Shown: positions 34,880 to 47,394 of the stretch, in pieces | How the letters are laid out: the number at the start of each line of letters is the position of its first letter | How positions within the stretch are numbered: position 1 is the stretch's first letter | DNA from: Catonia carolina | Lineage: Eukaryota > Arthropoda > Insecta > Hemiptera > Achilidae | NCBI GenBank assembly: GCA_035578175.1 | Contig: JAQMRL010000003.1 | Coordinates: 96,517,969-96,581,968 of the forward strand | DNA length: 64,000 nt | Direction of reading: 5' to 3' | The notes under the pieces: generated by a model | Database searches by the model: none | Told to the model about the DNA's origin: nothing | The model's input: the letters and a program-made list of their open reading frames with translations, nothing else | Made by a program: the position numbers and the translations under genes

Positions 34880-35050
34880 GGACATAAGGTTACAGAATGG
34901 TTCTCAGGTTACCACAGAAGATAGAACAGAAAAATACAATTGATATATTCCGTCTAGAAAACAAAAAGAGAAGGGTCGGTCTCTAAAAACATGGATTGAG
35001 GAAAATCAAAACGCTATGGTAATGAGGAACCTCAGGGAGGAAGATGTGAA
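34880..35050 (+). pseudogene. LINE C-terminal remnant (third RTE-like lineage)
   Basis: Reads SLKTWIEENQNAMVMRNLRE, matching the usual RxRGRPKTRWxxxIxxAMxxRNLxxE tail of some LINE polyproteins. Stops and frameshifts upstream. Confidence 0.4.
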
Positions 35051-36390
35051 GCACACTTATATTTTTCCAATTCTAAATATCAAATATATTCTATTATATT
35101 TTAGCCCTAGTTATTGAATTTTCACTTCAATATTACTTTACTTTCCATTCAAGCATTACCAGCAGATTGTCCCACAGCTACGAAAAAATATTGGTGAAGT
35201 CAATATTGAACTTTCGTGGAACCAATACTCTTTACTATAGGTTTGCATCAAATGTTTAATGTAAATTGAACCAATCGATTCATAAAAAAATAAATACAAT
35301 AACCCATACGGATTAATTTTAAATTCCAAAAGGAATGTTCGTTTTAAATATATACCTGGTTCTTTGTCATGAACGGTTTAACCATACAAATCATTAATTC
35401 TTCATTCATCTGTTTTAAATCAGGAATATTAAGATAATCATTGTGGCAACGTATTTGTGAATTTCCTTTGAATTAATACAATGATTCTAAAGTACTTATA
35501 TACAATACACTATACAATAAAAAATTTTATCAGACTGACAGATGAAATTTCATTTTTAAGTGAGTCATTATATTTTGTAACAGCGTTGTCAATATGTTTC
35601 CTTTTTTGTACAAAAAATAGATAACTTTCAAAAAGTTAAAATTGTTTTTGCCAGGTGTTACACCATTATTAACGTTAATAAACCCACATTTTATAAAACT
35701 TCAACATAAATGTTTGTTGTAAAATATTATTAAAACATGTGGGTTATGATATCTAACTAACATTTAAAAACTTTTTCTCAGTGTTCTGTGAAATATTATA
35801 TCTTTTGTAAAAAAATAAGTTTTTTATAATATAAAGAAATAAAAAAGTAAGGAAATGTGTAAAATAAAACAAAAATAGAGAGGAAATAAAAAGAATGACG
35901 GGTGAAACGGATTCTGATCCTGTACCTACTTTTTTATACCTATAATAATATAATTCTAACCACACAGTGTTTTAAATTAAGCACCTCCTATACTACTCCA
36001 TGCAATTACAAATCCCCCCATGTAATTATCACGTTTTGATTGATGTTACCTTACTTCTATTTCAGTTATCTTAATTAGTGTATAATAATTACTTTAGGTT
36101 TAATTTTAATTCATTCTTTCTATCAATTCCTTTTTATGTTACATTTCCGTCCTTTTTTTTAAATGGGTGAAAAATATTTTACTTGTACTTACTATAAAAA
36201 GTAATAATAATTGATTTGATTAAAATTAAAACGTTGATGGCTCCACTAACTGTAAATCTGTAATTTGGTATTACCAACCGGAATCTAGTTCTCAATCCAT
36301 CTTCGTTTTATGTGCCATCTCTTAGAAGAAAGAAAACGGTAATCGAAATTCACATTTTATTCAAAACAGCTTTAAATTATTGAACTGATA
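35051..36390. other. No gene seen; AT-rich
   Basis: No recognised repeat, RNA gene or coding frame. Confidence 0.4.
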
Positions 36391-36394
36391 TATT

Positions 36395-36630
36395 TTCCTC
36401 TGCCTACAATTCTCTCTCCTTCTATTTGTTCCATTCATTTATTAGCCTTATTCATATTTTGGAGAAATTATCTCTTAACAAAAATGTTCCAATTATAATA
36501 TAGAATTTAAAACATTTCCTTCTCTGTATCAGTATATTCTAACATTCTATGCGATATTGCAGCACATATATTTCAAAATTATAAATGGTAAAAATAGTAT
36601 TCAGACAGAATGGCTTGCTGCACAGGTTTT
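36395..36630. repeat. Repeat D copy 2
   Basis: Shares ordered blocks with 18990-19180 in the same orientation: CTGCCTACAATTCTCTCTCC, AACATTCTATGCGATATTG, CACATATATTTC and AATAGTATTCAGACAGA. Confidence 0.6.
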
Positions 36631-36640
36631 TTTTTACTAT

Positions 36641-37615
36641 TATGTATTAATAATAATAATGTATTTGTTGTTGCTCAGTAATAAAATACAGTATACATAT
36701 ACATATCATATCCCTATAACTACACATATTTACAACTAACATATTCGTTTAAAATAATTGAAATAAATATTGTACATAAATAAAATAAAATAAAAATGTA
36801 CAAATCAGATTAATACGAAAAAATACTACCTGACCCCCTAAGAAAATCTGTAGGTAGGGAAGGAATATTATGCAACTTATCTTGGAATTCTTTATAAAAT
36901 AATACTTTATTTAAAAAAAGAGAAGAAACAAATAAAAATAAAAGGCAAAACCATAGTTACACTAACATGCTCTCCCGACGCAGTACCAACATTTATCTCG
37001 TTGGAACCAAATCATCATTGTAGTTTTGAATGACGTTAAAAAATAAAAATGTATATGTCATCTAATCGTTGTAGCTGAAGGAAAAATCTAGCCCTTAAGT
37101 TTTCTCTTCTAAATAAATATCAAATGATTTAGAGTTACGCACTTCATCAAGTTTCATTTTTAAGTTATGATGCTTACATAAGCCTGACCTTGTTTATAGT
37201 TAATGATATCAGGTGATGTACAGATAAAAAAAATGCTAGACCTGATTGAGTATCGGACCCAGAACCAGCACAGAAACAAGAAGCACTGACCACTTCTCCA
37301 ACGGGCTCGCCGGTTACCAATATATAAAATAAATTCCCGCAAATAACAAGTTAGATATATTTCGTTATTTATTTACTTATTTACAACAATTTAAAGGCTA
37401 ACAGAACTTATCCATATAAGCCTTATTGACATACAAATTTACATGTTTATAATAGCTACAATCATTGCTTGCAATTATTTTATTTACGTAATATACATGC
37501 TAAAACACTTTTTATCCTTTTTTCCTCATAAAAATAAAATTACTCAAGCTAGAAAATCCGTTAAAATGAAAAACAGCTTATTAACTACAAACATTGATTT
37601 ACAGGTTAGAAAAAA
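36641..37615. other. No gene seen; AT-rich
   Basis: A short more complex stretch at 37230-37310 (minus strand RRARWRSGQCFLFLCWFWVRYSI-like) has no recognised family. Confidence 0.35.
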
Positions 37616-37619
37616 TTTC

Positions 37620-38043
37620 TGACAACACTATGTTTGGAGTGTAGCATTATACGGGAGTGAAACGTGGGTGATATGGGCTGTAGAAAGGAAGAGGATAGAA
37701 GCTTTTGAAATTTGGTGTTATAGAAATATATTGAAGATTAGGTGGATGGACAAAATAAGTAATTTAGAGGTTCTTAGGGGAGTGGATGAAAATAGAAGTA
37801 GGCTATATGGAAACATCTTACCAGAAGAAGGGATAGGCTAGTGGGGCACATCTTAAGATATCCAGGTATTGGTCTATCAATAATGGAGGGTAATAATGAG
37901 GGAATGAATTGTAGGGGGAGGCAAAGGTTAGAATATATAAAGCAAATTACAAAAGATGTAGGGTATTACAGGTTTGCAGATATGAAACGGCTTGCGCTAG
38001 ATAGAACAGCTTGGAGAACTGCATTAAACCAGTCGAGAGACTG
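37620..38043 (+). pseudogene. LINE RT polyprotein C terminus (fourth lineage)
   Basis: Reads VWSVALYGSETWVIWAVERK, then RIEAFEIWCYRNILKIRWMD, ISNLEVLRGVDENRS, one frameshift near 37830, LVGHILRYPGI, EGMNCRGRQRLEYIKQITKD, and finally MKRLALDRTAWRTALNQSRD with a stop at 38042. These motifs mark the C terminus of RTE/CR1-like endonuclease-RT proteins. Apart from the frameshift the reading is clean, so it is younger than most fragments here. After the stop comes an ATGACCAAAAAAAGTAATAA tail. Confidence 0.75.
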
Positions 38044-38189
38044 ATGACCAAAAAAAGTAATAATAATGTTTTAATAGAATTACTTACTATAATAACAAAT
38101 AATAAAAATAAAAACAACAATTCCCACTAAAAATTAGTTGGACCAGACTTGATTAAAAACAATATTATTTTTTATTAAATAAAGAAAAT

Positions 38190-38790
38190 TAAGTTATTGT
38201 TAGATTCTTCCGGTACCATCTCATATCGTCGGAGGTCGACAAACAGCAGGGGGGGGCTGTCTATATTTTGGATAAGAGCCACACGAAATAGCTATTGTTT
38301 TGTGTTTCCTGGACTTCCATGCCTTAGGACTTTTTTCGTTCAGGACCTCTTCTACCCTAGACTTCTCCTCCTGTACGATAAATTGCAGTAACAGCTACTT
38401 TTCGTCTCGAATGGTATGACCAAAGTATTCTAGTGGCTAATTTTAATTATGTAGTACATTAGTTGCTGGTCACAATCAACTATGCTTAGAACCTCCATAC
38501 TTGTTGTTTTCCGCTCCAAGAAATTCGAAACATCCATCTGTACGCTCTTATTTTGAAGGAATCTATACGACTAAAAGTTCTTAAGGGTCTATGAGTTCTT
38601 CCCATAATAATTTTAAAATCATGTAAGAATTACATCTTCATAAAAGCTTGTGACGCTTGCTTGATTCTGTTTTCGAGTTCTGGATCATGATTTAGTCTGC
38701 ATTTTTATCACCGTTCACAGATATCTGTACTCAACAACGCGTTGAATCTCTTAATTGTTTGATTTAATTCTGCCGTACGTGGTTGGTCTT
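38190..38790 (-). pseudogene. LINE C-terminal remnant, strongly decayed
   Basis: Minus-strand pieces read ERTDGCFEFLG, then HLEYFGHTIRDEK, LLLQFIVQ and a basic tail ending near SCGSYPKYRQPPPAVC. LEYFGHxIRxEKYxLLxxI is characteristic of a common insect LINE polyprotein. Many stops. Confidence 0.5.
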
Positions 38791-38799
38791 TTTTCTACC

Positions 38800-39940
38800 T
38801 TTTTTCTTTTTTCTTGGTATTCAATTGAATACCATTAATTATTACAATTGTTTACATAGTCGAACAGACCTTGTAGTTCTACCTAAGGGTATCATATCGT
38901 ATGTTTTTACTCAATGCGTCATTGAGAATAATACCCTCAACGAAGGTAAAAAGGAATGAACATCTTATGACAGAAAATGATCGAATTTTTTTATACATGA
39001 ATTTGGCAAGCAAGGTAAGTCATACTGTATTACCGTACAGCAACACATGTTACCTAACAAGTAACATGACAAGAAAAATAACATAAATAATTCGACAACC
39101 ATTACCAAAAGTAAACATTCAATATGATTAAATAAATATTTACGAATCATTGTGGGTAAAAATAATGGATAAACATGGATTGTGAAATCCTTATTTGGAA
39201 ATTTCCTTATTTAGTCCCCTTGTAACAACCCAAGTAATACAACCGTACGTAAAGATTTAGTTGAATAATTTCGACCATTTCCATTTTTATCTGTACTTTT
39301 CTAAAACATGTTTGCGCAAAACAGTTAAACAAATGAGGATAAGACAAATAAATTTAATAAAACAACACTCACTACGTTACATGTAGTAATTATTGTACTT
39401 AAAGAATTTTTAAATAAAACTTTTATTTGATAATACTTCTTAGTATTCAAACCAAACACACTTAGTATTCAGCCAAACAGACCCTATCAGTCAACTCTAT
39501 ATTTGGTTTTTACATAAACATATACTACCTGATCATTTATAAATAAATATGTAGGCCTATTGCCAAAACAGACAATTTGTAAATTTATCTTTAATTTCAA
39601 AAACACCTATGTAAATTTTATGCAAGGTTATGGTATTAAATTACATCAAATTACGGTTGGATGGATGATTATTTTTTCAAAGAATAAAAATATATATTTT
39701 GTTTCTGTGAAGGGAAAAGCATAAAGATCTACTAAATTCACGTAGTTTGGTTTTACTCCCAGCTGCAATGTGAAATTCATCGTATTGATCGCTAGAAATT
39801 AAGAGTTCTATATAAAATAAAATTACATGAGCATATGAATTCATCCCTAGTATGTTCTTAAATATTTTTACTATACAATGGTGAATTATACACAATTAGA
39901 CTCAAAGAAAGAACAATGTGGTTCTGGTGTACTTGCTCAA
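38800..39940. other. No gene seen; AT-rich
   Basis: A direct repeat CTTAGTATTCA-CAAACACA at about 39438-39470 is minor. Nothing else recognised. Confidence 0.35.
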
Positions 39941-39943
39941 TGA

Positions 39944-40400
39944 AGGTTAGACTGTGACAGTCCTTCTGAAGAGACCTTAAATATGATGCGCTTTGTTACG
40001 CGTGGATCCTCTCAATGTTACCGATTCGTTGCCTTCCAGTGAGGTTCTTTCAGCGAACCAGATCAGACGGTTTGCGAGGGCGTGGGGCGTCAAGGGATAA
40101 TATCATTTTCATGAGTTACTTCAGGTATGGGTCTTCTAGACCCTACGTAGAGCCCTGTGCTCGGTACTTTGCCGAGTGGGTAAGACCATTTTATTACCCC
40201 GTTAGGGTTGCTTTCTGCGATTTTCTGACCACCACCCAAGAATGATAGGGTTCCTCAGGGGGCTTTGAGATACTTTTGGTTGCTTATTCGCCGTAATCCT
40301 TTGAGGTTGCACCGACCGTTCCAGGAGATGGGATTTAGGAATTAGCCTGCGTTCTATTAGCACCATCACCCATTCTTATTTTTCTTCTTCTTCTTTTTTA
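39944..40400. other. GC-richer block of unknown identity
   Basis: The composition is clearly more even than the surroundings (AACCAGATCAGACGG, CGAGGGCGTGGGGCGTC, ACTTTGCCGAGTGGGTAAGA, TTTCTGACCACCACCC). The only frame, 40015-40245, has 76 codons and no recognised motif. It may be the UTR or terminal region of an unrecognised retroelement. Confidence 0.3.
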
Positions 40401-41935
40401 TCTGTGTTTTCTTCGTTTTCGATGTTCTACAATCGTGAGCCCTACCCTATTTGTACAATTGGTGGATCCTCCCACCGATGATACATATTAGTATCGCATA
40501 GTAGTATAGTATATACATATTAGAAGTTTTTTCAAGCATGCTCTGAGAGGCACCTTCATACGGTTCCCGTTAGGCAACAAATACCCTCTTCACGGCAGGT
40601 GACATTAAGACGAAATCTTGACGGAAACGACAGTGCTTTATATTGATATGACAATGCGGTCAGAACTTACACTGGATACATCCTCTCCTTTATACTGAAT
40701 TCCGGAAATTGTGAATCCTATCAAGTAATTCCGGGGCTTTGATGGTGCGGGTAGTTTTGAATACTGTAAGATTACTGAACCAGTTATGTGCCAACCAAGT
40801 GTAGCTTATCCTACAGTTCATAAATTTAAAATATAGGCCTACTATGAAAATTTTTTTTAAATATATGAGGTAAGATTGATATTTTATTCAATTAAATTTA
40901 TGAATTTATTCACTACCGTAGATCTCTGCTCCATCTTCTTTTTAAAGGAAGAACAGGGTTTTTAAATACACCAGGTCGGTGCTACATGAATAAATAATTA
41001 TATTTAAATTGAATTTCGGCCACCGGGCCAGCCCAGTCAGTTAGCTGGTTAAAAATTGCTTTGAACCGCCAAGTAACACTGGTTGGATGAGAAACGTTTG
41101 ATGATGATCAGCTGACAGCCAAAAATGAAAAAACGCAACCGGAATTGATATAATTTGTAGTTGTAAATAAAACATAACTTAAGTTTTTATAAAACAAAAA
41201 TGAAAAGTCTTACAAACAGAAATATGTTGGCAAATCTACATAACTTAAATGTTACTTGATAAATAATTGCGTATTATGTTACAATATAAATAAATACCCA
41301 TTTGCATATGCAGTAATTTATAAGGATATGAAAACATAATGTACATTAAAACTAATGACATTTTTATCAACAGACGTTTAATAATGGGAAACATTATTAG
41401 ATTACGAAAAAAGAGAAATACCGCAGAATCTTTCCTTATGAAATTATTCTTAAATTTAATATTTTAAATAAATTATAATATTAAACATGATGTTTCTACA
41501 CGTAACAACATACTTAATTTAATATTAAAATTTTAAAAGTAATCTAAATAAGACAAATATTGTGGTAAAAATTATTTTTGAATGCATAAATGGAAATCAA
41601 ACCAAAATAGAATTGCAGTTGTTTGCAAACAAACAATATTTTTTTTAATAAATGGTATAAAAACATCATATCTCATAAATATGTAAATATAAATGAATCT
41701 TCTCTCAGATTTCCTTGGTAACGATGAAGAATAGATGTAACTCCAACCTTTAACTTTTCATATTGTTTATGACTCTGTATATTGTTTTCCTTAGTAGTAC
41801 ATAACAAATAACTTATAATAATATGTACGTTGTTTAAATAGGTAATATTTTTGAATGTAATAGTATTTCAAAACAAAAAATTTATATTTACTTATTTGGC
41901 AAGTTAAAATTTTGCAATTTTTATAATTTATATAT
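40401..41935. other. No gene seen; AT-rich
   Basis: Opens with a TTCTTCTTCTT run (40384-40394) adjoining the GC-richer block. No other recognised structure. Confidence 0.35.
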
Positions 41936-41937
41936 AG

Positions 41938-42286
41938 TGTTGTTGTTGAGGTCATCAGCCAAAAACCTGGTTTGAACCTCTAGAAGCTTTACTAAGTAAA
42001 ACAAGGAGTGAGGTGGTTTACAAGTGCCTTCCTCACTGAATGACAAAGTATGCTTATCAGCATTCCAGACTCACTGAAAAGCATTTACACTTTCCAACCT
42101 GCAAATGACACCTTCACTTCATTCACCACAGGGGCTGGCTGTATAATGAAATTCATTACTTTTAGAGTAGATAGCTCTGGTAGAGGTGTCTTTTACATCT
42201 CAACCTTTTCTGTTCTTAATGATTCTGTCTTTGTTTGGCTGACCATATGATAAGAAACCGAACTATTTTTGTAGCCCTGGAACTAG
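41938..42286 (-). mobile_element. Family C retroposon, lacking the extreme 5' end
   Basis: From GTTGTTGTTGAGGTCATCAG (tail in complement) to AGCCCTGGAACTAG. The 5' hairpin segment is absent and the 3' hairpin is degraded (GCCAAAAACC). Confidence 0.87.
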
Positions 42287-42288
42287 TA

Positions 42289-43185
42289 AAAAAATTGTTT
42301 TACTTTAAAATAATACAAAATCGTTCAAACATTCAAGTCAACATTTTTAAAATTAATAAAATGGGTGCACCAAAGTACATCAGAAACAAAACTTTATATT
42401 CATATCTCTAAATTCTCTTATTCAAGTTGTCATCATAAACTATTATACAAAATTTATATTTTAACTTTAAAAATTGCGCTAAATCTCTTGGTCAAAAGCT
42501 GTCAGTATGACGATTCCCGGCTACAAGAAAACTTTGTCGGTTTAGAAACAGAAATCTACTAAACTGATTCATTTTTAATTTTTATTGAATAGGCTATAAT
42601 CAATCATGACCATTAATTTAGGCTTATATCAACATCTTCACCGTTATCATCATCATCATCATAGTTATTATTTTTTAACTCTGTTTTCATTTTTCTTTAA
42701 TACAAGTAATATAAACTTAAATCAGAAAATGTATCTTAAACTGTTATTTTAAATGTTCATTTGTATGTAATTTCCTTAATTATCAGAAGAGGCGTACCAC
42801 AGGGTAATGTGTTTCTTCCAAGTAGTTCATGTTACTGCTTCTAATTTAGTTCACATCTGAAGGTTATATATATTTTGCGTAGTTCCAAACATAGAATTAA
42901 AGAGAAAAAACTTCAGTTAATCAAACGCCTAAAATTAGGTCAGATGAAAAAACTATTTTAATGGTTTGATTTTTACCACCAGTATTAAGGTACTCTTATT
43001 TTGTTATTTATTTTTTGAAATAAATTGTTTTGTAACACAAGAAATTATAAATATTTGTTATAAAAATTTGTGAAAAGAAGTGTTGACCATCCCTACTCTT
43101 TTGTTGCTTGTGAAAGATGGGTAAATAAATTAAAAGCCAGCAGATAACAAAATCCAGGTAGGTGAGATGAAGTTTTTAAGAAGTT
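42289..43185. other. No gene seen; AT-rich
   Basis: Contains an ATCATCATCATCATCAT run at about 42645-42662. No coding or repeat family recognised. Confidence 0.35.
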
Positions 43186-43187
43186 GT

Positions 43188-43700
43188 CAACGTCGCCTCC
43201 TCTAATCAGGTACTGTGTTGCCAAGTACTGTGTACTGTAATAAGGTACTGTGGCAAAGTACATAGCGTGTAGCTATCTCCACTCCTCCTGTCTGATTGGT
43301 TCATAAAGACTATTTAGCCCGGCTTCCAGACACTACAACTCCAACCAAGGAACACGGCTACCGGACACTGACAAAGGCACTTCGGCAACCCCCCAGAGAG
43401 AAGATGATCATCACTTCGTCGATCCAACACCGTAACCGCTGTCGTGGGGACAGTCATCAGCTGTTGCCGCGAGCAATGCCCATAACGGTGCCTCAACCGT
43501 GCGTTGCGCCTAACGGGTTCCGACAAAGTAGCCATCGACACATTAGAGAAGAAGATGATGTCTCCGCTAGACGACGAGAAGCCGTGTCTTCGACCTTCTC
43601 GATCTTCACGATAAGTATCAACGACCACCAACCGACTCTTTTGCCTACACACACGCGCGCGCGCGCGCGCGCACGCACACACACACACACATTAACGGTT
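43188..43700. other. CpG-containing GC-richer island with Z-DNA-type microsatellite
   Basis: A roughly 500-bp block with many CpGs. It opens with three GTACTGTG-type repeats (43205-43255), then CTGATTGGTTCATAAAG, which contains an inverted CCAAT-type motif and a TATA-like AT-rich core, then a CpG-rich stretch and an (AC/GC)n tract. A 150-codon plus-strand frame and a 124-codon minus-strand frame overlap here, but the ends of both are microsatellite-coded (RARARARTHTHT or its reverse) and neither resembles a family. It could be a host first exon/promoter or an LTR; undecided. Confidence 0.3.
43649..43692. repeat. (AC)n(GC)n(AC)n microsatellite
   Basis: An alternating purine-pyrimidine tract of about 44 bp, a classical Z-DNA-prone sequence. 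Confidence 0.93.
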
Positions 43701-46420
43701 CTTTTCAGGGCTTCTAAATATTTAAGGTTTATCCTCCCCACTCAATGATATCATCTGATGACAAGTATTAGCAAATGTACACTGTTGGACAAGGATATCA
43801 GAATAAGAGAGAAACTGGGAGTTAAGGTCATGAGCCACAGTTCTGAAAGTTATGGAAGATGATGGCGTAAACACTATAAGTTATGGAAGATGATGGTGTA
43901 AGCATCTGGGTAGTATGAGTTTATTCAGATTTCCTTTTATGGTAGTTCAGTATAAGCCAGGTTGCATCTTGAGTCCTCTCAAAAGATATGTACTGAAGCA
44001 GTTCGAAACCAAATTCTTGAAAGAAGAAGAACGAATAACCGAAGTATTTCTTAAGCCAGTATCAACACTGTGACTTACAAATCCACTTTGGGACTTGTTA
44101 TGCCCAAACGTCTTTATTCATTATGAACTTAAAATGAAGAAAATAACCTAATGAAATTCAAAATTAGGGATTACAACACCAGTCAAAGTTAGAACATTAT
44201 ATCAATACATTTGTGGTCAATTTATTGAAAAGGACCAACAGATATCGATTAGAATGACAAGCGCTTTTTGTAACTGCCTTATCGAAAATCCAAATTAATT
44301 TTAAATCAATCCTTAAATTCAAGTTAAATTCTAATACTAATAAACTTACATTATAAAATTATTACGTACGTAATGGATTCAGTTCTTTATACGTAAACAA
44401 TACATTTTAAATATAATTGCTCGAAACATTTTGTGATTTATTTCGCAAATTTTTTATTGTGCACAGTACTGTTCCTCTTTTGTACGAGGATAAAGTTATT
44501 AAAATTCAGTTTTCAGTTATTTGTATACTAAATTCGTTTATTTTTGTTTCTTGTATCGCGACACTTGCTTTTAGTTCATACAACTGAGTGCAATGAAACT
44601 TATTTATTAAAAACTGAATAAAGGTTTAACTATGAATAGCTAATGAAATTATTAGTAACAACAGAAAAAATAAGTATATTTTTACATTATGTAGAATGTA
44701 ATGAATAAAAGTTACGGAAGTTCATAGAAACTGGAAAATATAGGCAGGAGACGTGGGTGTCAAATAGGACACAGGAAAAAATTAACCTAGAAAAAAGGTT
44801 AAAAATTTGAGGGATCCTAGATTAGGAAAAGACGATAGATGACAACAATAAGTGATCAGATGAACGGTAGAAAGAGCTAGAGAAAAATGAAAGAGGCTTG
44901 GGAAAGACGAGAAATAGCAACGAAGAAAGAAAATATCAAGCATGATACAAATGAATTATCGTGGTCCTAAGATAGCTGAAACGATAAAAGAAGAAAAAGC
45001 CTTACTAATCAATAAATTAAACGATAATTTTTTCTGAACTTTGACTGGCAAGTAGGTAACCCACAATTTAAACTAATTGTTAAATTTTCCTATTCGTTTT
45101 TATAGCTTTGGTAAGTATGAAGTTGAAAGGAATGATGACTTTTAAAACGATTATAAAAGGTGTATATTTTAATAATAATTTAACAATTATATTGAAAAGG
45201 TAAAATTAATCTAATTGGAAATAATTTTGTTCGATTTGAACAAAAAGATCGGTTAAAATGAGAGTAGCAACAGTAGTAAATTATATCTATATTGTTAAAG
45301 TATTGTGAGGTGTTCTTTCACGTTTTAAAACAGAAGAACTGATGGTGAATGGAGTATGGGTTCAGATGTATCTGAAGAGGGCAGAGAAAAGTTTTTGAAA
45401 GAGTAGACGCATCATTATAAAGGTACAACAGGAGGGCAGGAAAGGGCAATGTAGGGCAGGCAGACCAGAAACTCTAGGGATAATTACAACTCCAAAAATT
45501 TCATTATGTACCTGCTAGACAGATCTCGAGAGTTCCGTTAAAAGCGGACGAGAAGAAGCCCTCGTACAAAAATTATACCTGGATAAAGTGAGAGACTTGC
45601 CTGCCTTTGCAGAGAACTACAGAAGGGGGATTGAGGGGATTCATTAACTGAAGCGAAAAGTAATTAGCGCAGGAGAAACTTTACTGCACAAATAAACAAG
45701 TTTCTTCACTCTTCTCACTGTTAGTTCTGTTGTTCAGAGGGAGAGAGATAAGAGAAAGAGAGCAACGTAACTCCAGAAACCATTCTTTGTTCTTTCAGCA
45801 ATACTTTCCCCTGACACTTCCAGTTTCGTTATCGCATCACATCCCCCAACTTGATCCCTCAACTTTAACCTGAAATTTTCTATCCCATCCATCAGACAGG
45901 TAAATCGTTGTACTTACTGTAAAATACTTCAACTTACTTTTTAATTCTAATATTGTAAACAAATCATAAATTTCAAAATAACATGAATTTTGAAATACGG
46001 TAATTACCTAGTACGTGTAAAGTGAAAGATCACTTATAATTACAGTCACCACGATATTACATGTCAGTTTGTTACTTATGACGGTTGCAAAAGAAATATA
46101 AACCCGTTATTAAACACTGACTTACGAAACATCAAATCGATATTAACGAAGATCGACGTGAAATTTAATTAGTGCGTTTTAAATAATAGTCTACTTGTGT
46201 ACCAAGTACACTATCGATAAAGAAAATATAGTAATAAAGTTTATTAGACAGTCCAATAATCATTAGAATCGCTTTCTGAAATACTCAACGCCAAATATCA
46301 TTTGAACCAGAAAATTATTCAGTCGATAAAAATGTATTTCAAAACACTTCTTGAATTGCCTTTGATCAGTTTATTACAACCAACTATTAATTAAATTTTC
46401 ATCATTATAAACTATACGGA
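43701..46420. other. No gene seen; one 31-bp tandem duplication at 43848-43903
   Basis: AGTTATGGAAGATGATGG recurs at 43848 and 43879. The patches at 44730-44990 and 45330-45660 have purine-rich LINE-like composition but no readable motif. The rest is AT-rich. Confidence 0.35.
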
Positions 46421-46820
46421 TGCCCATAACGGGCAGGTAGAGTGTCAAATTATTTACACTTAATCTGTTCGTTGCAGGGCTAAAATAAATAGTTCTGTTT
46501 CTTATCACATGGTCAGCCAATTAAATGATTGAATCATTTAAAAAACAGAAGAGGTAGAGGTGTAAAAGAAACTAATCAGAGTTATCTCCTCTGAAAGTAA
46601 TGAATTTCATTATACAGCCAGACCCTGTGGTGAATGAAATGAAGGTGTCATTTGCAGAGTGGGGAATATGTGCTTTTCAGAGGGCCCGGCATGCTGATAA
46701 GCATACTCTTTCAACTCAGTGAGGAAGGCATGGTAAACCATCTCACTCCTCGTTTTTACTTAGTAAAACCTCTACAGGTTCAAACCAGCCTTTTGGCTGT
46801 TGACCTAAACAAACAACAAC
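46421..46820 (+). mobile_element. Family C retroposon, complete, 12-bp TSD
   Basis: Exactly 400 bp between perfect direct repeats AAACTATACGGA (46409-46420 and 46821-46832). The 5' end is TGCCCATAACGGGCA, a 5-bp-stem hairpin, followed by GGTAGAGTGTCAAAT, which could be a degenerate A box. Middle blocks: GTTATCTCCTCTGAAAGTAA and TGGTGAATGAAATGAAGGTG. The 3' end has GCATGCTGATAAGCATAC, a GAGGAAGGCATGGTAAACC block, a hairpin relic CAGCCTTTTGGCTG and the tail CTAAACAAACAACAAC. No ORF. The TSD plus tail make it a LINE-mobilised retroposon (SINE class). The (AAC)n tail suggests a partner other than Jockey. Confidence 0.92.
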
Positions 46821-46844
46821 AAACTATACGGAATAGGCATCCTA

Positions 46845-47260
46845 ACCTACTCCAAATACAACCTTAGTAAGTTGCTAGTTTTTAATAAATTGGTATGCCC
46901 ATCTCTTCCAAGGTCGTCCAATACCACACTATCTTGTTGGTTTGTAAGTAAACCCTTGTTTGGGTGTTTCATTATCTGGCATCCGTAACAGATGATTATA
47001 CCACTTTTGCTCGTATTGTCGAATAGTTTTGATATCACCCCTGGCACATTAATTTCATTTTAATGTTTTCAATTCTTTTGTAGTTCAGATATCGATCCTT
47101 GCTAAAATTTTTAACAATATCATATCTGCAGCCTCTGCTCTTAATATCTGCTATGCAGTCAGGGTTCAACAATTTGAACCATATAATACTACATTAAAAC
47201 TGGTAGAAGCCAGGTAATACAAAACTTTACAACAGTCTCCTTCTGCACTTCATCGACCAG
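46845..47260 (-). pseudogene. RTE-like LINE 3' end
   Basis: The minus strand shows KWYNHLLRMPDNETPKQGF-like residues, RPWKRW and a relic of the VKFCITW...VVLYGSN region. Frames are broken many times. Convergent with the plus-strand copy at 47395. Confidence 0.55.
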
Positions 47261-47394
47261 TGTTTTAGTGCACATGTTTAACCTTTAAAGCAATTTAATG
47301 TGCACGTTATTATTATTATTGTTATATTATTAGGTTGAGTTATCGGATTTGATCAACATTTGAGTATAAATAACAAAGTTGGCAAATCCCAAGT

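Noticed and set aside
42640..42665. CRISPR-like short direct repeats
   Set aside because: Simple ATC trinucleotide run with no spacers.
43296..43748. Overlapping 150-codon (+) and 124-codon (-) frames
   Set aside because: Both depend on the (AC/GC)n microsatellite for part of their length and show no family motif. Reported as an island, not as a gene.
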